In this document: one piece after another, positions 35,148 through 42,475 of the stretch | How the letters are laid out: every line of letters begins with the position of its first letter | Numbering within the stretch: the first letter of the stretch is position 1 | NCBI RefSeq assembly: GCF_018829635.1 | Contig: NZ_JAHKKG010000002.1 | Coordinates: 558,001-622,000, forward strand | From: Paractinoplanes bogorensis | GTDB lineage: Bacteria > Actinomycetota > Actinomycetes > Mycobacteriales > Micromonosporaceae | DNA length: 64,000 nucleotides | Reading direction: 5' to 3' | Made by a program: the position numbers and the translations under genes | The notes under the pieces: generated by a model | Told to the model about the DNA's origin: nothing | The model's input: the letters and a program-made list of their open reading frames with translations, nothing else | Databases searched by the model: none

Positions 35148-35605
35148 CCTATCCGGACCCCGACGACCCGGCACACCCGGCTCGGCCGAGTGTCCGCCCC
35201 TTCCTGCAGTCCGGCCCGCTCTCGGCCGGCGGTTACCGCCCCGCGCCCCGCGAGGAGGAACCGCCGGTCGTCGAGCAGTCCGCTGCCCTGCGCCCGTTCG
35301 TCATCACGTCCGGGCGTACTGACGGCACCGATCCCGACATCGGGATGGAGACCCAGGTGACCGTCAACCCCACCGCCGGCCCGGTGCGTCTCTCACCCGA
35401 GATGCGCGCGATCGTCGGCCTCTGTTTCGAGCCCGTCTCCGTGGCGGAGATCTCCGCCCGGCTGCGCCTGCATCTCGGCGTCACGCGCATCCTCGTCGGC
35501 GACCTGCGGGCCGCCGGCCAACTGGACGTCCACGTGCTGGACAACGAGACCCCCGACCCTGAGACCATCATGCGAGTGATCCGTGGACTACGAGCAATCA
35601 CCTGA
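35144..35605 (+). CDS. DUF742 protein (CvnC type)
   Basis: A 153-residue protein. The N-terminal half (to about residue 55) is Pro-rich and probably disordered, with the DUF742 motif VRPFLQSGPLSAGG early. The C-terminal half has RPFVITSGRTDG and a winged-helix-like segment (LSPEMRAIVGLCFEPVSVAEISARLRLHLGVTRILVGDLRAAGQLDVH) typical of DUF742. Function in conservons is not settled; it bridges the roadblock protein and the GTPase in gene order. ATGA overlap with the upstream gene and a 23-nt overlap with the downstream GTPase show tight coupling. Confidence 0.9.
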   Translation: MTYPDPDDPAHPARPSVRPFLQSGPLSAGGYRPAPREEEPPVVEQSAALRPFVITSGRTDGTDPDIGMETQVTVNPTAGPVRLSPEMRAIVGLCFEPVSVAEISARLRLHLGVTRILVGDLRAAGQLDVHVLDNETPDPETIMRVIRGLRAIT

Positions 35606-36221
35606 CCGCATCGTCGGCACCGCCGCGGTGGGTAGCGGCGGCGCCCGGCCGAAAAAGGCACCGGTCCCGGTAAAGATCATCGTGGCCGGCGGCTTCGGGG
35701 TGGGAAAGACCACCACCGTGGGCGCCATCTCGGAGATCTCACCGCTGACGACCGAGGCCGAGATGACCTCCGCCTCGGTCGGCATCGACGACCCGGGGCA
35801 GGCCACCGCCAAGACGACGACGACCATCGCGATGGACTTCGGCGTGCTCACCATCGACCAGACGCTGAAGCTCTACATCTTCGGTACGCCGGGGCAGTCG
35901 CGTTTCGCCTTCATGTGGGACGACCTGATCAAGGGGGCCCTGGGTGCCCTGGTCGTGGTCGATACCAACCGGATCGACGACTGTTATCCCGCCGTGGACT
36001 ACTTCGAGCGCGCCGGGCTTCCGTTCGTCGTCGGCGTCAACACGTTCAACGGGCAAATGAGCTACAGCCTGGATGAAGTGCGCTGGGCTCTGGCCGTACG
36101 GGAGGACGTTCCGGTGCTCTCGTTCGACGCCCGTTTCCGCGGATCGGTGCGAGACGCGTTACTCGTCGTGCTCGATCAGGCACTCGACAAGGCCATCCGG
36201 CAGAAGTCCTCGTACCCCTGA
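35583..36221 (+). CDS. Conservon small GTPase (CvnD type)
   Basis: A 212-residue Ras-like ATP/GTP-binding protein starting at GTG 35583 inside the DUF742 gene. The P-loop is VAGGFGVGKTTTV (near residue 35). The switch region (SASVGIDDPGQATAKTTTTIAMDFGVLTI) precedes the G3-like YIFGTPGQSRF. VVVDTNRI and VVGVNTFNG stand where the G4 region lies. The family is predicted to toggle in response to the CvnA kinase and the roadblock partner. The carboxy end is GSVRDALLVVLDQALDKAIRQ. It is the last core gene of the conservon, 100 bp before the next gene. Confidence 0.92.
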   Translation: MDYEQSPDRIVGTAAVGSGGARPKKAPVPVKIIVAGGFGVGKTTTVGAISEISPLTTEAEMTSASVGIDDPGQATAKTTTTIAMDFGVLTIDQTLKLYIFGTPGQSRFAFMWDDLIKGALGALVVVDTNRIDDCYPAVDYFERAGLPFVVGVNTFNGQMSYSLDEVRWALAVREDVPVLSFDARFRGSVRDALLVVLDQALDKAIRQKSSYP

Positions 36222-36321
36222 CGGCGGGTGTACGGGCGGGTTGAGAAGATCGAGGTTCCCAAATCGGCCTCCGAGCGGGCAGAGTGGTAACCGGCGAGAC
36301 CCGCTAAGGAAGGACGGTCAG

Positions 36322-37248
36322 GTGCGAGGCGGATTGGATGACGCCCTCGACAAGCTCGCGCGACGCGATGAGCTGCGCCGACGTGCCTCCGGTGAGGCGG
36401 GCGGCAGCACTCCGGCCGCGGTGAACGAGCTGGTCGAGGCGATCGCGGCGGTGGTCGGCCGCCATCCGGAGCTGGGCGTGAGCGTGGGCGTCGAGGGTGC
36501 CGGCGAGCCGCTGCTGCTGCACTTCTTCCTGTCCGACGACGGCCAGGTGCAGGTGAACGCCGAAAACGCGGCCGCCCTGACGCCCGACGAGGCCGCCCCA
36601 CGGCACGCCGACTTCGACATCGAGGCCGACGAGCCGCCCTATTCGGCACCACCCGCGCCACCCGCCGCGTCCTTCGCGCCCCGGCCCTCGGCCGACTCGG
36701 TCGGCGGTGACACCCGGCGGCTCAGTCAGGACGATCAGGACAGGTTCGGCCCGGCCTTCTATGGTGAGTCCGACACGGCCGAGCGCACCTACGGATCGTT
36801 CGAGCCGGCGGCCCAGGCGTCCGATCCGCGCTACCCCGAGCGCGATCCCGGTGAGTCCTCCCGCGATCTGGGGGCCCGGCTGCGCGATCTCGGCATGGCC
36901 TCGGGTGGTCAGCCGATGACCTACCCCCCGCACCCGTACGCGGCTACGCCGCCCCCGCCCGTGCCGCCTACCGTGACCCCGCCGCAGCAGCGCGCGCCGC
37001 ACGCCGACACGGCCGGCACGACCCGCCGCATCCACCCCGAGCAGCACCGTGCACCGGCCGAGCCGTCCGCGGCCGAGCGCGGCGTCCCCCCGCGGGCTCC
37101 GGTGCCCGAGCAGCGCGGCATGCCGAGCCCGCTCCCCCATCCGATTCCGCTGCAGGTCGAAAAGCCGGAAGAGACCGAGATGGCGGCCCGGCGCCTCGCC
37201 GCCCTGCTCCGCGACGACCCCTCGCTGCTCGACAATCCGCGCGGCTGA
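36322..37248 (+). CDS. Acidic/proline-rich hypothetical protein downstream of the conservon
   Basis: A 308-residue protein starting at GTG 36322 with AAGGAAGGA upstream. Residues 1-90 form a compact alpha/beta region (GLDDALDKLARRDELRRR, VNELVEAIAAVVGRHPELGVSVGVEGAGEPLLLHFFLSDDGQVQVN). Residues 95-285 are Pro-rich and disordered (HPYAATPPPPVPPTVTPP). The last 25 residues (MAARRLAALLRDDPSLLDNPRG) look like a short conserved helix. Family not recognised. Same orientation as the conservon and no terminator between, so it may be a fifth, accessory member. Confidence 0.7.
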   Translation: MRGGLDDALDKLARRDELRRRASGEAGGSTPAAVNELVEAIAAVVGRHPELGVSVGVEGAGEPLLLHFFLSDDGQVQVNAENAAALTPDEAAPRHADFDIEADEPPYSAPPAPPAASFAPRPSADSVGGDTRRLSQDDQDRFGPAFYGESDTAERTYGSFEPAAQASDPRYPERDPGESSRDLGARLRDLGMASGGQPMTYPPHPYAATPPPPVPPTVTPPQQRAPHADTAGTTRRIHPEQHRAPAEPSAAERGVPPRAPVPEQRGMPSPLPHPIPLQVEKPEETEMAARRLAALLRDDPSLLDNPRG

Positions 37249-37470
37249 CACTCAGCGTAGTTGTTACGTTCGCACGCTGCGTTCATCCGTGATGCCCGGT
37301 TTTCTCCGCGAATGGCCCGCCTGAGATGTCTGGGTTGGGCCATTCGGCCATTTCCACGCGCAGACCTTGTGTGACGCTGAGTAGTTGAAATAGCGTCCAA
37401 GCCGTTCCCCATTACGGCGCGTGACCTCCACCGGTTCGCGGCCCTCCTGCGTACGCACACGGAGTGATCG
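37249..37470. other. Intergenic region with a spaced inverted repeat
   Basis: The 222-bp gap holds CTCAGCGTAGTTGTTA near 37251 and, in inverted orientation, ACGCTGAG near 37374. Those arms lie about 115 bp apart. GTAGTTG/GTAGTTGA motifs follow each. There is no gene. It may carry the promoter of the epimerase-like gene. Confidence 0.35.
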
Positions 37471-38502
37471 ATGTCGCAGCCCGAAGTCCACCTGGTCGCC
37501 GGCACCCCCGCCGAGGCCGTGCGGCTCGCGCCGGTCGCGCTCGCCATGCGCGAGCAGGGCCGGCTCACCCCGATCCCGGTGGCGACCGGCACCGACCCCG
37601 ACGCGATCGGCGTGGTCCTCGACTCGTTCGGGCTCGCCCCCAAGATCACGCTGCCGTCGTCGGTCGACGACGCCGAGACGATGCGCCGCTTCGACGAGCT
37701 GTGGGCCGCCCGTACGCCCGCCGCTGTGGTCGTACGGGACGGACTGGCCCCCGCGCTCGCGGCGTTCTGGCGGCGCGTCCCGATCATGCAGATCGACGCC
37801 GGACGGCGCTCCGGCGAACTGGGCTCGACCTCGGCCCTCGAGGCGCAGCGCCGGCTGCTCGCCCAGATCACCACGGTGCACCTGGCGGCCACCCCGCTGG
37901 CCGCGATGAACCTGCTCGACGAGCGCGTGATCCCGGGCGACACCCTGCTCACCGGCGGCACGGCCCAGGACGCCGCCCAGTTACTGGCAGCGAAGACGCT
38001 CGCGGCTACTCCACGCGACCGCCGTACGGTCGTGCTGGGCGTCCCGGCCGAGCGCGCCGAGGCGATCGGCCCGGCCCTGCGCTACCTGGCCGGCCGCTAC
38101 CCCGACCTCGAGGTGGTACGCGCGGCCGACTTCGCGCCCGGGCTGGAGTTCGCCACACTGCTCACCCAGGCCTACGCCGTGGTGACCGACGACGAGGATC
38201 TGGTCGAGGATGCGCTGGCCGCCTACTGCCCGGTCCTGATGATCGGCCTGGAGGCCCGGCACGCCGAGGCGCTGCTGGCCGGCAGCGCCCGTCTGGTCGC
38301 GCCCGATCCTGCCGCTATCACCAGCGAGGTGGCGTCGCTGATGGAGAGCCGGGTGCGCCGCGACTCGATGGCGCTGGCCGGAAACCCGTACGGGGACGGC
38401 CTCGCCGCCTACCGCGTCGCCCAGGCCACCGCGGCCCTGCTCGGCCACGGCCAGTTCCCCGACCCCATGCCCGCGAAGCCCACGGCGGGAGTGCCGCGAT
38501 GA
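37471..38502 (+). CDS. UDP-GlcNAc 2-epimerase (WecB)-like protein with altered active site
   Basis: A 343-residue GT-B fold protein. The family N-terminus is recognisable (VHLVAGTPAEAVRLAPVALAMREQGRLTPIPVATG; WecB has GTRPE and KLAPV). So is the C-terminal NPYGDGLAAYRVAQA, which matches the family NPYGDG motif. The expected catalytic positions look changed. The GDTTT loop is VVRDGLAPAL, the HVEAGLR motif reads QIDAGRRSG (Glu to Asp), and the HRREN segment reads GVPAERAEA (no His). It may bind a nucleotide sugar without epimerising it, or do a different reaction; this is inference from motif comparison by eye. Its stop overlaps the next gene (ATGA). Confidence 0.75.
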   Translation: MSQPEVHLVAGTPAEAVRLAPVALAMREQGRLTPIPVATGTDPDAIGVVLDSFGLAPKITLPSSVDDAETMRRFDELWAARTPAAVVVRDGLAPALAAFWRRVPIMQIDAGRRSGELGSTSALEAQRRLLAQITTVHLAATPLAAMNLLDERVIPGDTLLTGGTAQDAAQLLAAKTLAATPRDRRTVVLGVPAERAEAIGPALRYLAGRYPDLEVVRAADFAPGLEFATLLTQAYAVVTDDEDLVEDALAAYCPVLMIGLEARHAEALLAGSARLVAPDPAAITSEVASLMESRVRRDSMALAGNPYGDGLAAYRVAQATAALLGHGQFPDPMPAKPTAGVPR

Positions 38503-38870
38503 CCTCGAAGGAGAAGCCGATGGACGTCGTGTCCTTCTGGACCCGCTCGTGGACCAGCGACGACCGGGTCGCGGTGCGGCAGATGCTCGCCCCCGACGCC
38601 GAGATCGAGTGGAACCTGGACGCCCCGGTCGACGACGAGGAACTGGTGCAGGTGCTGCACCGGATCGCAGCCTTCGCCGACGAGGTCACCGTGGTCGGGC
38701 GGACCACGGCGGACGACGGCGCCGCACTCGTCTACGACCTGGCGGCACCGTTCGGCACCGCCCGCATGGTCGAGTTCCTGACCATCGCGGACGGGCGGAT
38801 CACCGAGGTGCGCCAGGTCTACGACGTGACCGCGACCGACCGGTTCTTCCCCGGCCTGTACGCGAACTAG
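38499..38870 (+). CDS. SnoaL-like (NTF2-fold) protein
   Basis: A 123-residue protein with the NTF2/SnoaL layout: helix VVSFWTRSWTSDDRVAVRQMLAPDAEIEWNLD, then beta-strands EVTVVGRTTADDGAALVYDLAAPFGTARMVEFLTIADGRITEVRQVYD. Such folds include polyketide cyclases, isomerases and many uncharacterised proteins, so no reaction is assigned. The start used here (38499) overlaps the upstream stop and has GGGAG 8 nt upstream. An alternative ATG at 38520 also has a good AAGGAG site, which would give 116 residues. Its stop overlaps the stop of the convergent hydrolase gene within CTAG. Confidence 0.78.
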   Translation: MTSKEKPMDVVSFWTRSWTSDDRVAVRQMLAPDAEIEWNLDAPVDDEELVQVLHRIAAFADEVTVVGRTTADDGAALVYDLAAPFGTARMVEFLTIADGRITEVRQVYDVTATDRFFPGLYAN

Positions 38871-39619
38871 CTGCGCTTGGTGCGCTCGAGCAGCGCGAAC
38901 AGGTTCTCCCAGTGCCGCTGCTCGCCTTCCGGGTGGTGCATCGCGGTGTCGGACATCGTGAAGCCGTGCGGCGCCCCGGTGTAGACCTCGGACGTGTAGG
39001 TGACGCCGGCCTCGCCGAGGGCCGACTCCAGCGCCTGGATCTGATCGGGCGTCATCGACTGGTCGTTGTCGGCGTGACCGAAGTAGACCTCGCCGCTCAG
39101 CGACCCGACGGCCAGGTGCGGGCTGTCCGGCTGATCGGTGACGACCCGGCCGGCGTGGAAGCTGGCCACCGCGTTGATCTGGTCCGGGTGCGCCTCGGCC
39201 GCCCGGAGCGCGTTCGTGCCACCCATGCAGTAGCCGACGATGGGCACCGGACCGGCCGCCACACCCTGCTGCGCGTGCAGGAAGCCGAGGTAGGTGGCGC
39301 TGTCGGCGGCCACCCGATCGGCGGTCAGCCCCTGGATCATCGGCATCAGCCGGCCGAACGCGGCGCCCCGCTTCTCGTTGTCGGCCAGTTCCTCGGGTGA
39401 GACCAGCGGCGACGGGCCGCCGCGATACAGAATGTTCGGCGCCAGGACGGCGAAGCCGCGCTCGGCGATCCGCTCCGCCATCTCGGCGATGCGCGGACGC
39501 AGTCCGAACGCGTCCATGAAGAGCAGCACCCCCGGGAACGGGCCGTCGCCGTCGGGCCGCACGAAGTACGCGTCGGCCGTCCCGTCCGCGGTGGGAATCT
39601 GCACGTTGATCGTCTCCAT
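38867..39619 (-). CDS. Dienelactone hydrolase family protein
   Basis: A 250-residue alpha/beta hydrolase. The nucleophile elbow is VPIVGYCMGGTNAL, with Cys as nucleophile as in dienelactone hydrolases. The acid is in VYFGHADNDQSM and the catalytic His in VYTGAPHGFTM. The N-terminus has YFVRPDGDGPFPGVLLFMDAFGLRP, the usual oxyanion/lid segment. There is no signal peptide, so it is cytoplasmic. Substrate unknown; the family cleaves dienelactones, carboxylic esters and related compounds. It is divergent (60 bp) from the TetR gene at 39680, which probably controls it. Confidence 0.9.
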   Translation of the reverse strand: METINVQIPTADGTADAYFVRPDGDGPFPGVLLFMDAFGLRPRIAEMAERIAERGFAVLAPNILYRGGPSPLVSPEELADNEKRGAAFGRLMPMIQGLTADRVAADSATYLGFLHAQQGVAAGPVPIVGYCMGGTNALRAAEAHPDQINAVASFHAGRVVTDQPDSPHLAVGSLSGEVYFGHADNDQSMTPDQIQALESALGEAGVTYTSEVYTGAPHGFTMSDTAMHHPEGEQRHWENLFALLERTKRS

Positions 39620-39666
39620 GAGCGCGACGTTAACACCAACCGGGGAAGCCTCCCCGGTGCCGTCGG

Positions 39667-39672
39667 TACCCT
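39667..39672 (+). promoter_or_regulatory. -10 element of the leaderless TetR gene
   Basis: TACCCT followed by 7 nt and the ATG at 39680. It lies within the 60-bp divergent spacer with the hydrolase gene, so autoregulation and control of the hydrolase from this spacer are plausible. Confidence 0.55.
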
Positions 39673-39679
39673 GTCACCC

Positions 39680-40246
39680 ATGGCAGATCGACTGCGGGCG
39701 GACGCGCAGCGTAACCGGGCCGCGCTGCTGGCCGCGGCGCGCGAAGTGTTCGCCGAGCATGGGCTGGACGCGTCGCTCGACGAGATCGCGCGCCGGGCCG
39801 GGGTGGGCAACGCCACCCTCTACCGCCGCTTCCCGACCCGCCGTGATCTGATCGCCGAGGTCTTCGCGGGGCAGATGACCGGGTACGTCGAGCTGGCCGA
39901 GGACGCGCTGGCCGAGCCCGATCCGTGGACCGGCTTCGTGGCGTACGTGAAAAAGCTCTTCGAGATCCAGGCGACCGACCGTGGCCTGTCCGAACTGCTC
40001 GTGACCACCAGCTTCGACGACGACGAACGGCTGGCCGAGCTGCTCGCGACGGCCCAGCGCGGCGCCACCCAGGTGATCCGCCGGGCGCAGGCCGCGGGCC
40101 GGCTGCGACCCGACTTCGCCCGCACCGACATCAGCCTGCTCATGCGGGGCAACGCGGGGGTTCTGCGCAGCTCACCCGACCCCGACGCGTGGCGCCGCTA
40201 CATGACGCTCGTGGTCGACGGATTGCAGGTATTTAAGGATGTTTAA
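39680..40246 (+). CDS. TetR-family transcriptional regulator
   Basis: A 188-residue protein. The N-terminal helix-turn-helix is RAALLAAAREVFAEHGLDASLDEIARRAGVGNATLYRRFPTRRDLIAEVF (residues about 12-62), a standard TetR recognition fold. The C-terminal ligand domain has the SBD style of actinobacterial TetR proteins (LLVTTSFDDDERLAELL, ISLLMRGNAGVLRSSPDPDAWRRYMTLVVDGL). Divergent from a dienelactone hydrolase gene, which is the most likely target. Leaderless start. Confidence 0.92.
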   Translation: MADRLRADAQRNRAALLAAAREVFAEHGLDASLDEIARRAGVGNATLYRRFPTRRDLIAEVFAGQMTGYVELAEDALAEPDPWTGFVAYVKKLFEIQATDRGLSELLVTTSFDDDERLAELLATAQRGATQVIRRAQAAGRLRPDFARTDISLLMRGNAGVLRSSPDPDAWRRYMTLVVDGLQVFKDV

Positions 40247-40323
40247 GGCTGCCCGCAAGACTGTTTAACACGGCCCGGCCGAGACTCGATTCCGTTCGAC
40301 ACCCCCTTCGATCGGAGTCACCC

Positions 40324-41730
40324 ATGCAACGCAGCCGTCTACGCCTGGCCATCTATGCGTCTGCGGCGGTCGTCGCCGTGGCCGGCGGAGTCGGATTGGC
40401 CGCCGCGGCCACCAATCCGGCCCCGACGGCCGCGGGCGCCCTCAGTGCGACCTTCACCAAGGAGAGCGACTGGGGTACGGGCTACCAGGCCCACTACACG
40501 ATCACCAACGGCACCGGCGCGGCCGTGAACGGGTGGTCGCTCGCCTTCGGTCTGCCCGCGAGCGCCAAGCTGGGCAGCTTCTGGGACGCGAACGTCACCA
40601 CCGCCGGTGGCGTGTCGACCGCGAAGAACCCGGCGTACGCGCCGAGCATCGCGGCCGGCGCCAAGGCCGAGTTCGGGTTCATCGTCAACGGCAGCGGCGC
40701 CCCGACCAGCTGCACGATCAACGGCGTCTCGTGTGGAGGGTCGGCCCCGACTACGGCTCCCACCACCAAGGCCCCGACTGCCGCGCCCACCACTAAGCCG
40801 CCGACGACCCCGCCGACCACGCCGCCTACGACTCCTCCCGCTTCGTCGGGGCGGGTGCTCGTGGCCCCGTACGTGGACATGGGTCTGCTCTCCAACGGCA
40901 CCACCACCCTGGCCCAGCTCGGCACGAGCGGGAACGTCAAGTCGTACAGCCTGGCCTTCGTCACCAGCACCGGCTGCAAGGCGAGCTGGTTCAACGCCTT
41001 CGATCCGCGAACCCAGCAGTTCAAGGACCAGATCGACGCCGTACGGGCGAAGGGTGGTGACGTGAAGGTCTCGTTCGGTGGCGCGACCGGCATCGAACTG
41101 GCCCAGGCGTGCACCAGTGTCACCGCCCTGCAGGCCGAATATCAGGCGGTCGTGTCGGCGTACGGGCTGAAGTACATCGACCTCGACATCGAGGGTGCCG
41201 CGGTGGCCGACCCGACCACGATCGCCCGCCGCTCGACCGCGCTGGCCGCCCTGCAGAAGGCCAACCCGGGCCTGAAGATCTCGCTGACGCTGCCGGTGCT
41301 GCCCGAGGGCCTGACCGCCGACGGCCTCAACGTGGTGCGCTCGGCCAAGAACGCGGGCGTCGACCTCGACCTGGTCAACATCATGGCGATGGACTACGGC
41401 CGGGCCGGGCAGGACTACGGCGACCTGGCCATCCAGGCCGTGAAGTCCACCAAGGACCAGATCAAGTCGGTCTACGGCAACAGCGACGCGGCCGCCTTCA
41501 AGATGGTCGGCGTCACCCCGATGATCGGCGTCAACGACGACCAGGGCGTCTTCGGTCTGGCCGACGCCCGTGACCTGGTCGCCTTCGCCAACCAGAACCA
41601 CATCGGCTTCGTGTCGTTCTGGGAGACCAACCGCGACAAGAACGCCTGCAACGGCGCGCTGTTCCAGTGCACCAACATCGCGCAGTCGCCGTTCGAGTTC
41701 AGCAAGATCTTCGCCGGCTTCACCGGCTGA
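40324..41730 (+). CDS. Secreted GH18 chitinase with CBM2 domain
   Basis: A 468-residue exported enzyme. Signal peptide to about residue 29. A family 2 carbohydrate-binding module spans about residues 37-137 (SATFTKESDWGTGYQAHYTITNGTGAAVNGWSL, closing disulfide SCTIN...VSC). A Thr/Pro linker follows (about 140-175, TTKPPTTPPTTPPTTPP). The GH18 catalytic barrel fills the rest, with KVSFGGATG (SxGG-like), YIDLDIEG carrying the DxDxE catalytic motif near residue 282, and NIMAMDYG. It hydrolyses chitin outside the cell. It lacks chitin-specific insertion domains, like bacterial ChiC/ChiD-like short GH18 enzymes. A strong terminator follows. No regulator is obviously linked. Confidence 0.93.
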   Translation: MQRSRLRLAIYASAAVVAVAGGVGLAAAATNPAPTAAGALSATFTKESDWGTGYQAHYTITNGTGAAVNGWSLAFGLPASAKLGSFWDANVTTAGGVSTAKNPAYAPSIAAGAKAEFGFIVNGSGAPTSCTINGVSCGGSAPTTAPTTKAPTAAPTTKPPTTPPTTPPTTPPASSGRVLVAPYVDMGLLSNGTTTLAQLGTSGNVKSYSLAFVTSTGCKASWFNAFDPRTQQFKDQIDAVRAKGGDVKVSFGGATGIELAQACTSVTALQAEYQAVVSAYGLKYIDLDIEGAAVADPTTIARRSTALAALQKANPGLKISLTLPVLPEGLTADGLNVVRSAKNAGVDLDLVNIMAMDYGRAGQDYGDLAIQAVKSTKDQIKSVYGNSDAAAFKMVGVTPMIGVNDDQGVFGLADARDLVAFANQNHIGFVSFWETNRDKNACNGALFQCTNIAQSPFEFSKIFAGFTG

Positions 41731-41758
41731 CGCTTCACCGCATCCCCAAAAGGAACAC

Positions 41759-41792
41759 GGCGCGACTCCGGGCCCCCACCCGGAGTCGCGCC
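41759..41792. terminator. Bidirectional terminator hairpin between chitinase and TetR genes
   Basis: GGCGCGACTCCGGG (41759-41772) and CCCGGAGTCGCGCC (41779-41792) form a perfect 14-bp stem with a 6-nt loop, between two convergent genes. There is no long U-run. Confidence 0.85.
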
Positions 41793-41796
41793 GGCC

Positions 41797-42399
41797 TTAG
41801 TTCTGGGCGAATCCGCGGCCCGCCTCGGCCAGCGTCTCGCTCACCAGCTCCCACAGATTGGTGCCGGGTGGCCGGTCGAGCCAGATGTGCAGGCCGACCC
41901 GCAGCGACGCGAGGAAAGCGGCCGAGGTCATTTTTACCCGTACGCCGGTAGGGTCGTCGCCGGATCGGGCCGCGATCTCGCTCGACAGGTCACGCTCGAG
42001 CGCCGCGAACGTCTGCACCTGAGCCGCCACGAGCGCGGGCTGGGCGCGGACGAGCCGGCTCTGCGCCACCCAGTGCGGGTCGAGGTCGCCGAGCTTGAGA
42101 TAGAACTGCTGGGCCGCCGCGGTCAGCGCCACCCACGTCGGCTCACTCGCCGGACGGGCCCGCACCTGCTCGATCAGCAGGGTGATGCGCAGGTGCTCGC
42201 CATAGAGCAGGGCCTCTTCCTTGCTGCCGAAGTAGTTCGAGAACGTACGCCGGGAGACACCGGCCTCGTCGGCCACCGCCTCGACCGTCACGCGGTCGAA
42301 ACCGTGCTCGATCGCCAGGCGCATCGCCGCGGTGTGCAAGGCCTGGCGGGTCGCGGCCTTCTTGCGCTCGCGCAGACCGGGCTCGGCAGTGGTGCTCAT
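41797..42399 (-). CDS. TetR-family regulator of the adjacent DHA2 exporter
   Basis: A 200-residue protein with the HTH in KKAATRQALHTAAMRLAIEHGFDRVTVEAVADEAGVSRRTFSNYFGSKEEAL. The TFSNYFGSKEEAL form is common in actinobacterial multidrug-exporter regulators. The C-terminal domain ends LWELVSETLAEAGRGFAQN. The ATG at 42399 was chosen: the longer open frame upstream runs through the divergent promoter region and is not credible. It is divergent from the MFS exporter, and the 76-bp spacer has an inverted repeat, a standard local repressor-pump arrangement. Confidence 0.9.
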   Translation of the reverse strand: MSTTAEPGLRERKKAATRQALHTAAMRLAIEHGFDRVTVEAVADEAGVSRRTFSNYFGSKEEALLYGEHLRITLLIEQVRARPASEPTWVALTAAAQQFYLKLGDLDPHWVAQSRLVRAQPALVAAQVQTFAALERDLSSEIAARSGDDPTGVRVKMTSAAFLASLRVGLHIWLDRPPGTNLWELVSETLAEAGRGFAQN

Positions 42400-42442
42400 G
42401 AGATGAGCGTACCGGCGTGTGATTCGCTTCTCAATGAGCAAA

Positions 42443-42459
42443 CTTGCGCAATAGGCAAG
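42443..42459. promoter_or_regulatory. Candidate TetR operator in the exporter promoter
   Basis: CTTGC-gcaatag-GCAAG is an inverted repeat centred in the 76-bp divergent spacer and overlapping the expected -35/-10 area of the exporter gene (GATAGT at 42467-42472). Its position fits a repressor site. Arms are only 5 bp, so confidence is limited. Confidence 0.45.
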
Positions 42460-42475
42460 CATTCTCGATAGTTGT

